NCBI RefSeq assembly: GCF_019469425.1
Contig: NZ_CP048272.1
Coordinates: forward strand, 868,001-932,000
Source of the DNA: Bifidobacterium asteroides
GTDB lineage: Bacteria; Actinomycetota; Actinomycetes; Actinomycetales; Bifidobacteriaceae
Length of the DNA stretch: 64,000 bases
Direction: 5' to 3'
Numbering within the stretch: the stretch's first letter is position 1; every line of letters begins with the position of its first letter. A program made the translations under genes and the position numbers. Positions 7,653 to 16,049 of this stretch are shown one piece after another. The notes beneath the pieces are model-generated. The model was not told the DNA's origin. It was given only the letters and a program-made list of their open reading frames with translations, and did no database searches.

Positions 7653-8492
7653 ATGCCTACGGATTTGTTAGGGCGCGAGTATGAGACGTTCGCTGCCCCG
7701 GAGCCTTTGAAACAGCACGGCCCGGCCCGTGTCCTCGCCATGTGCAACCAGAAGGGCGGCGTGGGCAAGACGACCTCATCGATCAACATCGCCGGGGCCA
7801 TGTGCCAGTATGGGCGACGGGTGCTGATCGTGGACTTCGACCCCCAGGGCGCGGCCACCGTGGGTCTGGGTATCAATGCCAACAGCGTGGACAACACCAT
7901 TTACACCGCCATGTTCGACACCTCCTTGGATGTTCACGAGGTGGTCCGGCACACCCGTTTTGACGGTCTGGACATCATTCCGGCCAACATCGATCTGTCG
8001 GCCGCTGAGATTCAGCTGGTCACCGAGGTCGGCCGGGAACAGGCCCTGGCGGCCACCATCCGTCCCCTGCGGCAGGAGTATGACGCCATCATCATCGACT
8101 GCCAGCCCTCGCTCGGTCTGTTGACCGTCAACGCGTTGACCGCTGCGGACGGTGTCATCATTCCCGTGGCGGCCGAGTTCTTCGCCCTGCGCGGCGTGGC
8201 CCTGCTCATGCAGTCCATTGAGAAGGTCCGCAGCCGCATCAACCCTGACCTGCAAATCTACGGGGTGCTGGTCACCATGTACACCAAGACCCTGCATTCT
8301 GATGAGGTGCTTCAGCGCATTTACGAGGCCTTCAAGGGCAAGGTGCTGCACTCCATCATCAGCCGGTCCATCAAGCTGCCCGACGCTACGGTGGCCGGCG
8401 AGCCCATCACCATGTTTGCCCCCGAGCACAAGACCGCCAAGGAGTATCGGGAGGTCGCCCGGGAACTGATCGCCCGTGGCATCGTGGCGTGA
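7653..8492 (+). CDS. parA: ParA/Soj-family chromosome-partitioning ATPase
   Basis: 279 residues. The deviant Walker A motif NQKGGVGKTT is at about 31-40. VDFDPQGAA carries the A' motif and IIIDCQPSLG the Walker B region, with Gln where Pro is usual. No parB partner follows; instead scpA starts inside the stop codon. This fits the second, scpAB-linked ParA of actinobacteria (called Soj-like) rather than the origin-proximal parAB pair. Its likely role is positioning or loading of segregation factors with the condensin proteins; that role is inferred from the operon. Confidence 0.88.
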   Translation: MPTDLLGREYETFAAPEPLKQHGPARVLAMCNQKGGVGKTTSSINIAGAMCQYGRRVLIVDFDPQGAATVGLGINANSVDNTIYTAMFDTSLDVHEVVRHTRFDGLDIIPANIDLSAAEIQLVTEVGREQALAATIRPLRQEYDAIIIDCQPSLGLLTVNALTAADGVIIPVAAEFFALRGVALLMQSIEKVRSRINPDLQIYGVLVTMYTKTLHSDEVLQRIYEAFKGKVLHSIISRSIKLPDATVAGEPITMFAPEHKTAKEYREVARELIARGIVA

Positions 8493-9292
8493 GCGGATCA
8501 GCGGACGGCTTCGCCGTCGACCTGGATGTCTACCAGGGACCCTTCGACCTGCTGCTGGGTATGCTGGCCAACCGAAAGCTCACCCTGACGGAGGTCTCCC
8601 TGGCCTCCATCACCGGGGAGTTTCTGGACTATGTGCGCACCCTGGACTTCAGTCAGGGACTGGACCAGGCGAGCGCCTTCCTGGATGTGGCCTCGGTGTT
8701 AGTGGAGGCCAAGAGCGCTGCCCTCTTGCCTGTGGAGGACGAGTCCATGCGCGACCAGGCCTCGATGGATGCACTTCGGGAGCGTGATCTGCTCTTCGCC
8801 AGGCTGCTGCAGTACCGGGCCTTCAAACAGGCGGGGCAGGACTTTCGAGCCAGGCTGGCCGCCAACTCGGGCCGCTACCCGCATCCTGGCCATCTGGAGC
8901 CTCAGCTGGCTCATCTGCTGCCTGATCTCGTCTGGACCCTGAAACCAGAGGATCTGGCGCTGCTCTGCGCCAATGCCCTGGTCAACGCTCCGGCCCCAGA
9001 GGTTCGTCTGGACCAGCTGCACGTGCCCCTGGTCGACCTGAACAAGGAGGCCGACCAGGTTCGCCAGGCCCTGCTGGAACAGCCTGGTCAGCCGGTGGCC
9101 TTCGCCGATCTGGTCGCCTCCTCCAAGGGTCGGGCGCAGGTGGTGGCACGATTCTTGGCCGTGCTGATCTTCTTCAGGCAGGAGCTGATCCAGTATCGCC
9201 AGGATGGCCCCTACCAGCCGCTCTACCTGCGCTGGATAGGACAGACCCAGGAGCCGGAAACGGCCTTGATCAGTGAGGGGGACTTCGCATGA
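8489..9292 (+). CDS. scpA: Segregation and condensation protein A
   Basis: 267 residues. The N-terminus FAVDLDVYQGPFDLLLGML is the SMC-head-binding signature of the kleisin ScpA, and the C-terminal winged helix holds RAQVVARFLAVLIF. ScpA bridges the SMC dimer and ScpB in the bacterial condensin. GTG 8489 overlaps the parA stop by 4 bases (GTGA), and scpB overlaps its own stop in the same way, so the three are translationally coupled. The smc gene itself is not in this window. Confidence 0.93.
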   Translation: MSGSADGFAVDLDVYQGPFDLLLGMLANRKLTLTEVSLASITGEFLDYVRTLDFSQGLDQASAFLDVASVLVEAKSAALLPVEDESMRDQASMDALRERDLLFARLLQYRAFKQAGQDFRARLAANSGRYPHPGHLEPQLAHLLPDLVWTLKPEDLALLCANALVNAPAPEVRLDQLHVPLVDLNKEADQVRQALLEQPGQPVAFADLVASSKGRAQVVARFLAVLIFFRQELIQYRQDGPYQPLYLRWIGQTQEPETALISEGDFA

Positions 9293-9951
9293 GCCAAACC
9301 TCGGCTCCCGATACCCGTCCCGAATATGTGGACTTCGACGTGCAGGACTTTCCCGGCGGACTGGCCGCCTGTCTGGAGGCCATCTTGGTGGCCACGGACC
9401 GACCGCTGACTGCAGAGGACTTCTCCCGGGTGCTGGCCGTGGATCCTGACCCGGTCAATGCCGCCCTGGAATCGTTGGCTGAATCCTATAGCGACCGAGG
9501 ATTTGAACTGCGTCGGACCGCCCGGGGCTGGCAGCTGACCAGCCGGGCCGCCTACCAGCTTGTGGTGGCGGCCTTCGTCAAGGACGGCCAGACGGCACGC
9601 CTCTCCCAGGCGTCCTTGGAGGCCCTGGCCATCGTGGCCTACCGCCAGCCCATGACCCGTGCTCAGGTGGGCCAGATCCGCGGGGTCAACTCCGACGGGG
9701 TCATCCGGGCCCTGCTGGTGCGCGGCCTGGTTCGTGAAGAAGGCCTGGACGAGCAGACCCATGCCGCCCTGCTGGTCACCACCGACCTCTTTCTTGAGCG
9801 GATGGGACTGCAATCCTTGGAGGATCTGCCCTCCCTGGCTCCATTCCTGCCCGACGAGGACTCGGCCCTGGCCCAGGCTCGCCAGGAGCTGTCCGGCCAG
9901 CTCCAGTCCCCGGATCCGGCACATGGCTCGACCCAGGGCGAGGAGCAGTGA
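9289..9951 (+). CDS. scpB: Segregation and condensation protein B
   Basis: 220 residues forming two winged-helix domains. LEALAIVAYRQPMTRAQVGQ and IRGVNSDGVIRALLVRGLV are the family core. It starts at ATG 9289 within an ATGA overlap with scpA. It completes the SMC-ScpA-ScpB complex with its neighbour. The acidic/Gln-rich C-terminal tail after about residue 190 is probably disordered. Confidence 0.93.
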   Translation: MSQTSAPDTRPEYVDFDVQDFPGGLAACLEAILVATDRPLTAEDFSRVLAVDPDPVNAALESLAESYSDRGFELRRTARGWQLTSRAAYQLVVAAFVKDGQTARLSQASLEALAIVAYRQPMTRAQVGQIRGVNSDGVIRALLVRGLVREEGLDEQTHAALLVTTDLFLERMGLQSLEDLPSLAPFLPDEDSALAQARQELSGQLQSPDPAHGSTQGEEQ

Positions 9952-10064
9952 ACGCCTGTCACACAAGGCGGTTACACTTGTCTCTGTTTGTCCAGTTCCG
10001 GGACCACGCCAGCCGGCAGACAGGCCGGCAGGGCATGGATAGCATTCACGAGAATGAGGTTTTG

Positions 10065-11984
10065 ATGGCGGTACGCGGCGATATACGAAATGTGGCGATT
10101 GTGGCACACGTTGACCACGGCAAGACCACCTTGGTCAACGCCATGCTGCAGCAGTCGCACGTCTTCTCCGAGCGGGAGGAGGTGCCCGACCGGGTCATGG
10201 ACTCCAACGATCTGGAGAGGGAGAAGGGCATCACCATCCTGGCCAAGAACACCGCCGTCAAGTACACAGGCCCCCTGGCAGCCAAGCTGGGCCAGCCCGA
10301 CGGCATCACCATCAACGTGGTGGACACCCCCGGCCACGCCGACTTCGGCGGCGAGGTGGAGCGCGGCATCTCCATGGTCGACGGGGTGGTCCTGCTGGTG
10401 GATGCTTCCGAGGGGCCCCTGCCCCAGACCCGCTTCGTCCTGCGCAAGGCCTTGGAGGCCAAGCTGCCCGTCATTCTGGTCATCAACAAGACCGACCGGC
10501 CCGATGCCCGCATCTCCGAGGTGGTCTCCGAGTCCACCGACCTGCTCTTGGGCCTGGCCCAGGACGTGAGCGAAGAGGGAGTGGATCTGGACCTGGATTC
10601 CCTCCTGGACCTGCCGGTCATCTACTGTGCAGCCAAGGCCGGCAAGGCCTCTTTGAACCAGCCTGCCGACGGTGCTGTGCCCGACAACGACGATCTGGAG
10701 CCACTCTTTGAGGCTATCCTGAACAACATCCCAGCCCCGGAGTATGAGAAGGGCGCGCCCCTGCAAGCCCATGTGACCAACATCGATGCCTCCGACTACC
10801 TGGGACGTCTGGGCCTGGTGCGCATCTACAACGGCACCCTGACCAAGGGCCGCCAGTACGGCCTGTCTCGCGTGGACGGGTCCATCGAGAACTTCAAGCT
10901 GACCGAAATCCTGCGCACCAAGGGCCTGCAGCGCTTCCCGGTGGAGGAGGCCGGCCCCGGAGACATCGTGGCTGTGGCCGGCGTGGAGGACATCATGATC
11001 GGTGAGACCATCGTCGATCAGGACGACCCCCGCCCCCTGCCTCTGATCCACGTGGACGACCCGGCCGTCTCCATGACCTTCGGCACCAACGATTCGCCCT
11101 TGGCCGGCACCGAGGGCAAGGACCATAAGCTGACCGCCCGCATGCTCAAGGACCGCTTGGACCGCGAGCTGATCGGCAACGTCTCCATCAAGGTGCTGCC
11201 CACTGACCGGCCCGACGCCTGGGAGGTCCAGGGCCGTGGCGAGCTGGCCCTGGCCATCCTGGCCGAGCAGATGCGCCGCGAGGGCTACGAGTTGACCGTG
11301 GGACGCCCCCAAGTGGTCACCAAGACCGTGGACGGCAAGCTTCAGGAGCCTATGGAATCCGACACCATCGACGTGCCCGAGGAGTACATGGGCGCGGTAA
11401 CCCAGCTTATGGCCGATCGCAAGGGCCGCATGGAGACCATGACCAACCATGGCTCCGGCTGGGTCAGGATGCAGTTCACTGTGCCCTCCCGTGGCCTGCT
11501 GGGCTTCCGCACCGCCCTGCTTACCGCCACTCGCGGCACCGGCATCTCCTCGTCCATCTCCGCCGGCTACGCCCCCTGGGCGGGTGACATCAAGACCCGT
11601 CAGAACGGATCCATGGTCTCTGACCGCTCCGGTAAGGCCAGCCCCTACGCCATGCAGAAGCTCCAGGCCCGCGGCGAGTTCTTCGTCAAACCCCAGTCGC
11701 CTGTCTACGAGGGACAGATCGTGGGCATCAACAACAAGCCCGGCGACCTGGACATCAACATCACCCTGGAGAAGCACATGACCAACATGCGTTCCTCCAC
11801 CGCCGACGTGTTGGAGACCCTGACACCGCCCATCGACATGAGCCTGGAGGAGTCCCTGGACTTTGCCAACGATGATGAGTGCGTGGAGGTGACTCCCGAG
11901 TCCATCCGTGTGCGCAAGATCATCCTGGACAGGGATGCCTGGTACAAGTGGAACGCCCGCCAGCGCAGGGCCAACAAGAAGTAA
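10065..11984 (+). CDS. typA: Ribosome-associated GTPase TypA/BipA
   Basis: 639 residues from ATG 10065, preceded by GAGG 6 bases upstream. The frame is open further to 9948, but the family begins at RGDIRNVAIVAHVDHGKTT. G-motifs: AHVDHGKTT (G1), EREKGITI (G2), VDTPGHAD (G3), NKTDR (G4). Elongation-factor-like domains II, III and V follow, then the BipA-specific C-terminal domain containing APWAGDIKTRQNG. BipA binds 70S ribosomes and assists growth and assembly under stress such as cold. Probably monocistronic: a 113-base gap follows scpB. Confidence 0.95.
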   Translation: MAVRGDIRNVAIVAHVDHGKTTLVNAMLQQSHVFSEREEVPDRVMDSNDLEREKGITILAKNTAVKYTGPLAAKLGQPDGITINVVDTPGHADFGGEVERGISMVDGVVLLVDASEGPLPQTRFVLRKALEAKLPVILVINKTDRPDARISEVVSESTDLLLGLAQDVSEEGVDLDLDSLLDLPVIYCAAKAGKASLNQPADGAVPDNDDLEPLFEAILNNIPAPEYEKGAPLQAHVTNIDASDYLGRLGLVRIYNGTLTKGRQYGLSRVDGSIENFKLTEILRTKGLQRFPVEEAGPGDIVAVAGVEDIMIGETIVDQDDPRPLPLIHVDDPAVSMTFGTNDSPLAGTEGKDHKLTARMLKDRLDRELIGNVSIKVLPTDRPDAWEVQGRGELALAILAEQMRREGYELTVGRPQVVTKTVDGKLQEPMESDTIDVPEEYMGAVTQLMADRKGRMETMTNHGSGWVRMQFTVPSRGLLGFRTALLTATRGTGISSSISAGYAPWAGDIKTRQNGSMVSDRSGKASPYAMQKLQARGEFFVKPQSPVYEGQIVGINNKPGDLDINITLEKHMTNMRSSTADVLETLTPPIDMSLEESLDFANDDECVEVTPESIRVRKIILDRDAWYKWNARQRRANKK

Positions 11985-12009
11985 GCCTTCTCTCACAATC
12001 AGATCAGTG

Positions 12010-12039
12010 CGACCCGGCCGACCCACGGTGACCGGGTCG
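12010..12039 (+). terminator. GC-rich hairpin after typA
   Basis: CGACCCGG (12010-12017) and CCGGGTCG (12032-12039) form an eight-base stem. There is no clear T run, so it may be a weak terminator or a chance structure. Confidence 0.3.
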
Positions 12040-12055
12040 GACTAGTCTTGGACCC

Positions 12056-12520
12056 ATGAACTCTCAGGTTTCCAAATCCAAGGAACAGGCCGCCTCCCAT
12101 TCGGCGGGGGAGTCCGGCAAGGCAAATCCCTTCCGTTGCCTGCTGGGCCTGCCCATCGGCTTGGCGGTGGGCGTGCTGGGGACCCTGGTCCAGCGTTCCG
12201 GGGCCGCCCAGGGTCTGCCCTGGGGTATGGTCCTGGCCTATCTGCTGGTGGCCCTGGCTGCCTGGTGGGTTCGATGCGACAGCGGCACCATGGGTCTGGC
12301 CCTGCATCTGGTGGCCTCGACGGTCGCGGTCTGGCTGCTCTCCATGCGGGGACCGGGCGGCGATGTGCTCATGCCCTATGCCAGCTTTCCTGCCTTCTTT
12401 GCAAAGTATGCGGTCTTCCTTTGGATGGGCGGGCTGGTCCTGATTCAGACCCTGGCCATCTGCCTGCCTGCCTCTTGGTTCGCTGACGGCCCCCTGCGCC
12501 GTAAGGGGCGATCGGCATGA
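12056..12520 (+). CDS. Small integral membrane protein of unknown function
   Basis: 154 residues. A hydrophilic N-terminus of about 26 residues is followed by four hydrophobic segments (roughly 28-50, 58-76, 80-98 and 117-140), which suggests a four-helix membrane protein. No catalytic motif or known family was recognised. Its stop overlaps the pheA start in an ATGA, so it is co-translated with the aromatic amino acid genes; whether it has any role there is unknown. Confidence 0.7.
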   Translation: MNSQVSKSKEQAASHSAGESGKANPFRCLLGLPIGLAVGVLGTLVQRSGAAQGLPWGMVLAYLLVALAAWWVRCDSGTMGLALHLVASTVAVWLLSMRGPGGDVLMPYASFPAFFAKYAVFLWMGGLVLIQTLAICLPASWFADGPLRRKGRSA

Positions 12521-13503
12521 GCCAGATTCTGTCAGAATCACCGGCGACCCTGCCCGATTGCATTCCTCTGCACTTCCTGGGTCCCGAGGGGACCTTCACC
12601 CATCAGGCCGCCCTTGAGGCCGCCAGCCTCATGGAGACAAGGCTGGGCTGCCAAGCAGATCTGAGGCCCTGCACGGATGCGGCTGCCATCGTGGCCGCCG
12701 TGGAGGGGAGCCGAGGTTGGGGAGTACTGGCCTGGGAGAACAACGTGGAGGGCCATGTGGTGCCCAATATGGACGCCCTGATTGATGCTCAAGCGGTGGC
12801 AGGATTCGGCATGGTTCGCCTGCCCATCGTTTTCGATGCCTTCGTTCGGGCCGACCACGGCCATCTGCGCCAGGTCGGCGCCCACCCCCACGGACTGGCC
12901 CAGTGCAAGGGCTTCGTCAAAGAGACCGGCCTGAATCCGGTGACAGCCAACTCCAATGCTGCGGCCTGCCGTGATCTGGGCCCCGATCAGGTGGCTCTGG
13001 GGCCGCGCATCTGCGGGAGCCTCTACGGGCTGGAGACCTACCGGCGAGAGGTTCAGGACTATCAGGGGGCCCGCACCGACTTTCTTATGCTGGCACCCCG
13101 GGATCAGGCCGCAGGGTTGGCACGACGCCTGGCATCAGGCGGGGATTTCGAGTCCATCGTCACCTTTATTCCCCTGAATACCGGGCCGGGCGTGCTGGCC
13201 AACCTGCTGGACCGTCTGCGGGATGCAGGCCTGAACATGACATCATTCATGTCCCGGCCCATCAAGGGGCACGACGGGACCTACAGCTTCGTAGCCAGCA
13301 TCGACGCCGCACCATGGCAGAAGGGTCTGCATCAGGTGCTGGCCGACCTGCTGGACAGGGGGGACTGGCTCAAGACCCTGGCGGTCCATCCGAGCACCCC
13401 GCATCCGGCGCCCCCCATCCGTGAATGGATGCTGCCCAGGGCGGGGGCCTTTCGGGGTGAAGGCCCCGGTTCCGAGACGATCAGCAAGGAGTTGTTATGG
13501 TAG
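12517..13503 (+). CDS. pheA: Prephenate dehydratase
   Basis: 328 residues. The N-terminal two-lobe dehydratase domain (about 8-200) includes FLGPEGTFTHQAA and AWENNVEGHV; prephenate is converted to phenylpyruvate. A C-terminal ACT regulatory domain (about 210-290) contains GPGVLANLLDRLRDAGLNMT. Two textbook motifs are altered: the catalytic TRF reads TDF in ARTDFLML, and the Phe-binding ESRP reads MSRP. The first retains the key threonine and phenylalanine, so activity is still likely. It overlaps the membrane gene upstream and tyrA downstream, forming a phenylalanine/tyrosine operon. Confidence 0.9.
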   Translation: MSQILSESPATLPDCIPLHFLGPEGTFTHQAALEAASLMETRLGCQADLRPCTDAAAIVAAVEGSRGWGVLAWENNVEGHVVPNMDALIDAQAVAGFGMVRLPIVFDAFVRADHGHLRQVGAHPHGLAQCKGFVKETGLNPVTANSNAAACRDLGPDQVALGPRICGSLYGLETYRREVQDYQGARTDFLMLAPRDQAAGLARRLASGGDFESIVTFIPLNTGPGVLANLLDRLRDAGLNMTSFMSRPIKGHDGTYSFVASIDAAPWQKGLHQVLADLLDRGDWLKTLAVHPSTPHPAPPIREWMLPRAGAFRGEGPGSETISKELLW

Positions 13504-14582
13504 ATGAATCCGCGCCCTTCCAACACATGCACCCAATAGCGGGCATGGCCGCTTCGCCGGTGCTGACCTCGGCCCACAAGATTGCCGTGGCGGGATTGGG
13601 CCTGATCGGTGGATCACTGGCCCGCCGCCTGGCTGCCCGGGGTCGGTTCGTGATCGCATGGAACCATAACGACCGTCCCTATGAGCAGGCCCGCAGCCAG
13701 GGGATCCATTGCATGGATACCCTGGAGGAGCTGGCCAAGGGCAAGCCCGACGTCCTGGTCCTAGCCACTCCCTTGCGGGCCATGTCAGACGTGCTTCAGG
13801 CATTGGCTCCGGTGCTGACCCGTGGCACCACCCTGACCGACGTGGGCAGCGTCAAGGGTCCGGTCCGCAGGCAGGTCGAACAGGCCGGTCTGGCCGATCG
13901 TTATGTAGGCGCCCATCCCATGGCGGGCAGCGAAGGCTCCGGCTATGAGGATTCGGACCCGGCCCTCTTGGAAGATGCTCTCTGGGCCCTCTGCGTCGAT
14001 GAACAGACGGATTACAGCCGCTTCCTGACTGTGGCCGACATGGTCACCCAGGGGCTGGGCAACCGACTGATCGCCCTGGACGATGCCACCCATGACCGGG
14101 CTGCGGCACTGATCTCGCACATGCCCCATGTGGTGGCTACTGCCCTGGCCGACATGCTCGCGCAATCGTCTGACCGCCGTGTGGCCTCGGCCCTGGCGGC
14201 CGGATCCTGGCGGGACATGACCCGTGTGGCCCTGACCGACCCGGAACGGACCCGGGCCATGGTGGAAGAGAATGCCGACCAGGTGGCGGACCTTCTGGAT
14301 GCCCTTGTCGAGAATTTGCAGGGCATGGCCTCTCTCTTGCGCGATCAGGAGCCGGAGGCCGATGAAAAGCGTAGGGACTTCTTCCTCCGGGCCGATCCCT
14401 TCCGGCGCTACAAGACTGCCTTGGGCGACCAGGAGCAGATGCCCACAACTGATTTGGAACTGGATCCGCAGGAGGGCGGCTGGCGGCAGGATCTGCTGGA
14501 TTCGGCCCTGCGTGGCGAGCAGGTCTCGGCCTTCCTGACCACCAGCAGGGCCCTGGTGCTGCACCCGCCGGTCATCGACTGA
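13497..14582 (+). CDS. tyrA: Prephenate dehydrogenase
   Basis: 361 residues from ATG 13497, which overlaps the pheA stop by 7 bases; a shorter start at ATG 13542 is possible. The Rossmann motif AGLGLIGGSLARRL sits at about 30-43, and the GAHPMAGSEGSGYE and SHMPHVVATALAD segments hold the substrate and catalytic histidines. It oxidises prephenate to 4-hydroxyphenylpyruvate for tyrosine. The C-terminal segment beyond about 300 has no ACT signature that I recognise. It ends convergently with a small minus-strand gene, overlapping by 11 bases. Confidence 0.92.
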   Translation: MVDESAPFQHMHPIAGMAASPVLTSAHKIAVAGLGLIGGSLARRLAARGRFVIAWNHNDRPYEQARSQGIHCMDTLEELAKGKPDVLVLATPLRAMSDVLQALAPVLTRGTTLTDVGSVKGPVRRQVEQAGLADRYVGAHPMAGSEGSGYEDSDPALLEDALWALCVDEQTDYSRFLTVADMVTQGLGNRLIALDDATHDRAAALISHMPHVVATALADMLAQSSDRRVASALAAGSWRDMTRVALTDPERTRAMVEENADQVADLLDALVENLQGMASLLRDQEPEADEKRRDFFLRADPFRRYKTALGDQEQMPTTDLELDPQEGGWRQDLLDSALRGEQVSAFLTTSRALVLHPPVID

Positions 14583-14844
14583 GATCCGGAGGGTCCGGGC
14601 GGGGTGAGCGGCGTTCCGGAACCGGCTTCAGCGCCACCATGTCTGCTGCCTGAAGGGTCACGCGCTCCCCGGGACGCGACCCATTGGCCGCCGGATCCCT
14701 GTCCAGGATCAGCCGATGCCCGTCCCAGTCGACCACGTGGCCCACGTAGTCACGGAACTTGAGCCTTCCGTCTTCCGGGTCCGACCCCAAGGAAATCCTG
14801 ACCACCAGCCGTGCTCCGGCCGGTATGGCTGCTGGCAAACGCAT
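14572..14844 (-). CDS. Conserved small protein of unknown function
   Basis: 90 residues, beginning MRLPAAIPAGARLVVR. On the minus strand AAGGAGG (14854-14860) stands 9 bases before the ATG, an excellent ribosome-binding site that makes this a real gene. The sequence is mostly beta-like (RLVVRISLG, DYVGHVVDWDGHRLIL) and could be a small SH3/OB-like barrel. It resembles short bifidobacterial proteins of unassigned function. It converges on tyrA, overlapping its last 11 bases. Function unknown. Confidence 0.75.
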   Translation of the reverse strand: MRLPAAIPAGARLVVRISLGSDPEDGRLKFRDYVGHVVDWDGHRLILDRDPAANGSRPGERVTLQAADMVALKPVPERRSPRPDPPDLSR

Positions 14845-14948
14845 GGCCTTCCACCTCCTTCATCAGTATCGCTTGCGGCTGCGACGAGGGTGAAAGCGCC
14901 TAGACTGTATTGCAGATACCGCACAGCCGAGCAAAGGGAGCGCCCATA

Positions 14949-15881
14949 GTGGAACAGGATCTGCAGGACTTCGCCGACTATCTTTCCCGGGTGGCAGGCA
15001 AGAGTCCCAATACGGTCCGCTCCTACCGGGCTGACTTGGCGGGCTTTCTGCACCTGATGCATCTGCGCGGCATCGATGACCCCTCGCAGATTGATCTGGC
15101 CGCCATCAGGTCCTGGCTGGCCCACGAGGCATCGACCCACGCCCGTTCGACCATGGCCCGGAAAACGGCCGCACTGAGGTCCTTCTTCGGCTGGCTGAGT
15201 CGGCACGGCCGCATCAAGACCGACCCCACCCTGGCCCTGAGCAGTCCCAAGCAGTCCGAGCATCTTCCTCGGATCCTGACGCATGACCAGGCCCGCACCC
15301 TGATGGATACGGTCGACCAGGATCCGGTCGAGCCCCGGGTGGACGAGACAGTTCAGGCGGCCCTGCATGTGCGGGATGCGGCCATGCTGGAGCTGTTGTA
15401 CGCCACGGGCATGCGCGTTGCCGAGCTCTGCGGATTGGACCTGGGTGACGTGAACCGGCACAGCCGCACTGTAAAGGTCCTGGGCAAGGGTTCCAAGGAG
15501 CGGGTCCTGCCCTACGGCCTGCCCGCCGATCGTGCCCTGGACCGCTGGCTGGGGGAGGGGCGGCCGATCCTGGCGTGTGCAACGGCCAAATCGGCCCGCA
15601 AGGCAGGTCAGGCCCTCTTCCTGGGTCAGTTTGGCGGCAGGGTTGGTCAGCGGCAGGTCCGCAAGGTGGTCCACCAAGCGGCTGGCCAAGCCGGAGTGCC
15701 CGACATCGCCCCCCATGCTCTGCGGCACTCGGCCGCCACGCATATGCTGGATGGGGGAGCCGACCTGCGTGAGGTTCAGGAGATGCTGGGCCACTCCTCC
15801 CTGCGAACCACCCAGCGCTACACTCACGTATCCATCGAGCAGCTGCGCGCACGGTACAGGCAGGCTTTTCCACGGGCCTGA
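14949..15881 (+). CDS. xerC: Tyrosine site-specific recombinase XerC
   Basis: 310 residues from GTG 14949, with AAAGGGAG 7 bases upstream; the frame itself is open from 14910. Core-binding domain at about 1-95. Catalytic residues: arginine in ATGMRVAEL, lysine in GKGSKERV, HxxR in HALRHSA, histidine in MLGHSSL and tyrosine in TQRYTHV. The VRDAAMLELLYATG stretch is typical of XerC. It partners XerD (6678) at dif in dimer resolution, assisted by FtsK (39315). Confidence 0.88.
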   Translation: MEQDLQDFADYLSRVAGKSPNTVRSYRADLAGFLHLMHLRGIDDPSQIDLAAIRSWLAHEASTHARSTMARKTAALRSFFGWLSRHGRIKTDPTLALSSPKQSEHLPRILTHDQARTLMDTVDQDPVEPRVDETVQAALHVRDAAMLELLYATGMRVAELCGLDLGDVNRHSRTVKVLGKGSKERVLPYGLPADRALDRWLGEGRPILACATAKSARKAGQALFLGQFGGRVGQRQVRKVVHQAAGQAGVPDIAPHALRHSAATHMLDGGADLREVQEMLGHSSLRTTQRYTHVSIEQLRARYRQAFPRA

Positions 15882-16049
15882 GATTCGGCAAATGAGATGG
15901 GACTTGCTCTACGAAACATCCGCGTACCAGAATATGGCGTATTGTGGCTTTAACGTCGGTCAGGGATCTTTGAGGTTCGGTCATCCTGGTGTCCTTGGTT
16001 GCAGACGTGACGCTAACGATCAACAAATATATAAACAAGGGGAGCAGCA

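Noticed and set aside
9972-12026. 684-residue open frame on the minus strand across typA
   Set aside because: It is the antisense shadow of a well-matched TypA gene in GC-rich DNA; the product is His/Gly/Gln-rich without any known domain.
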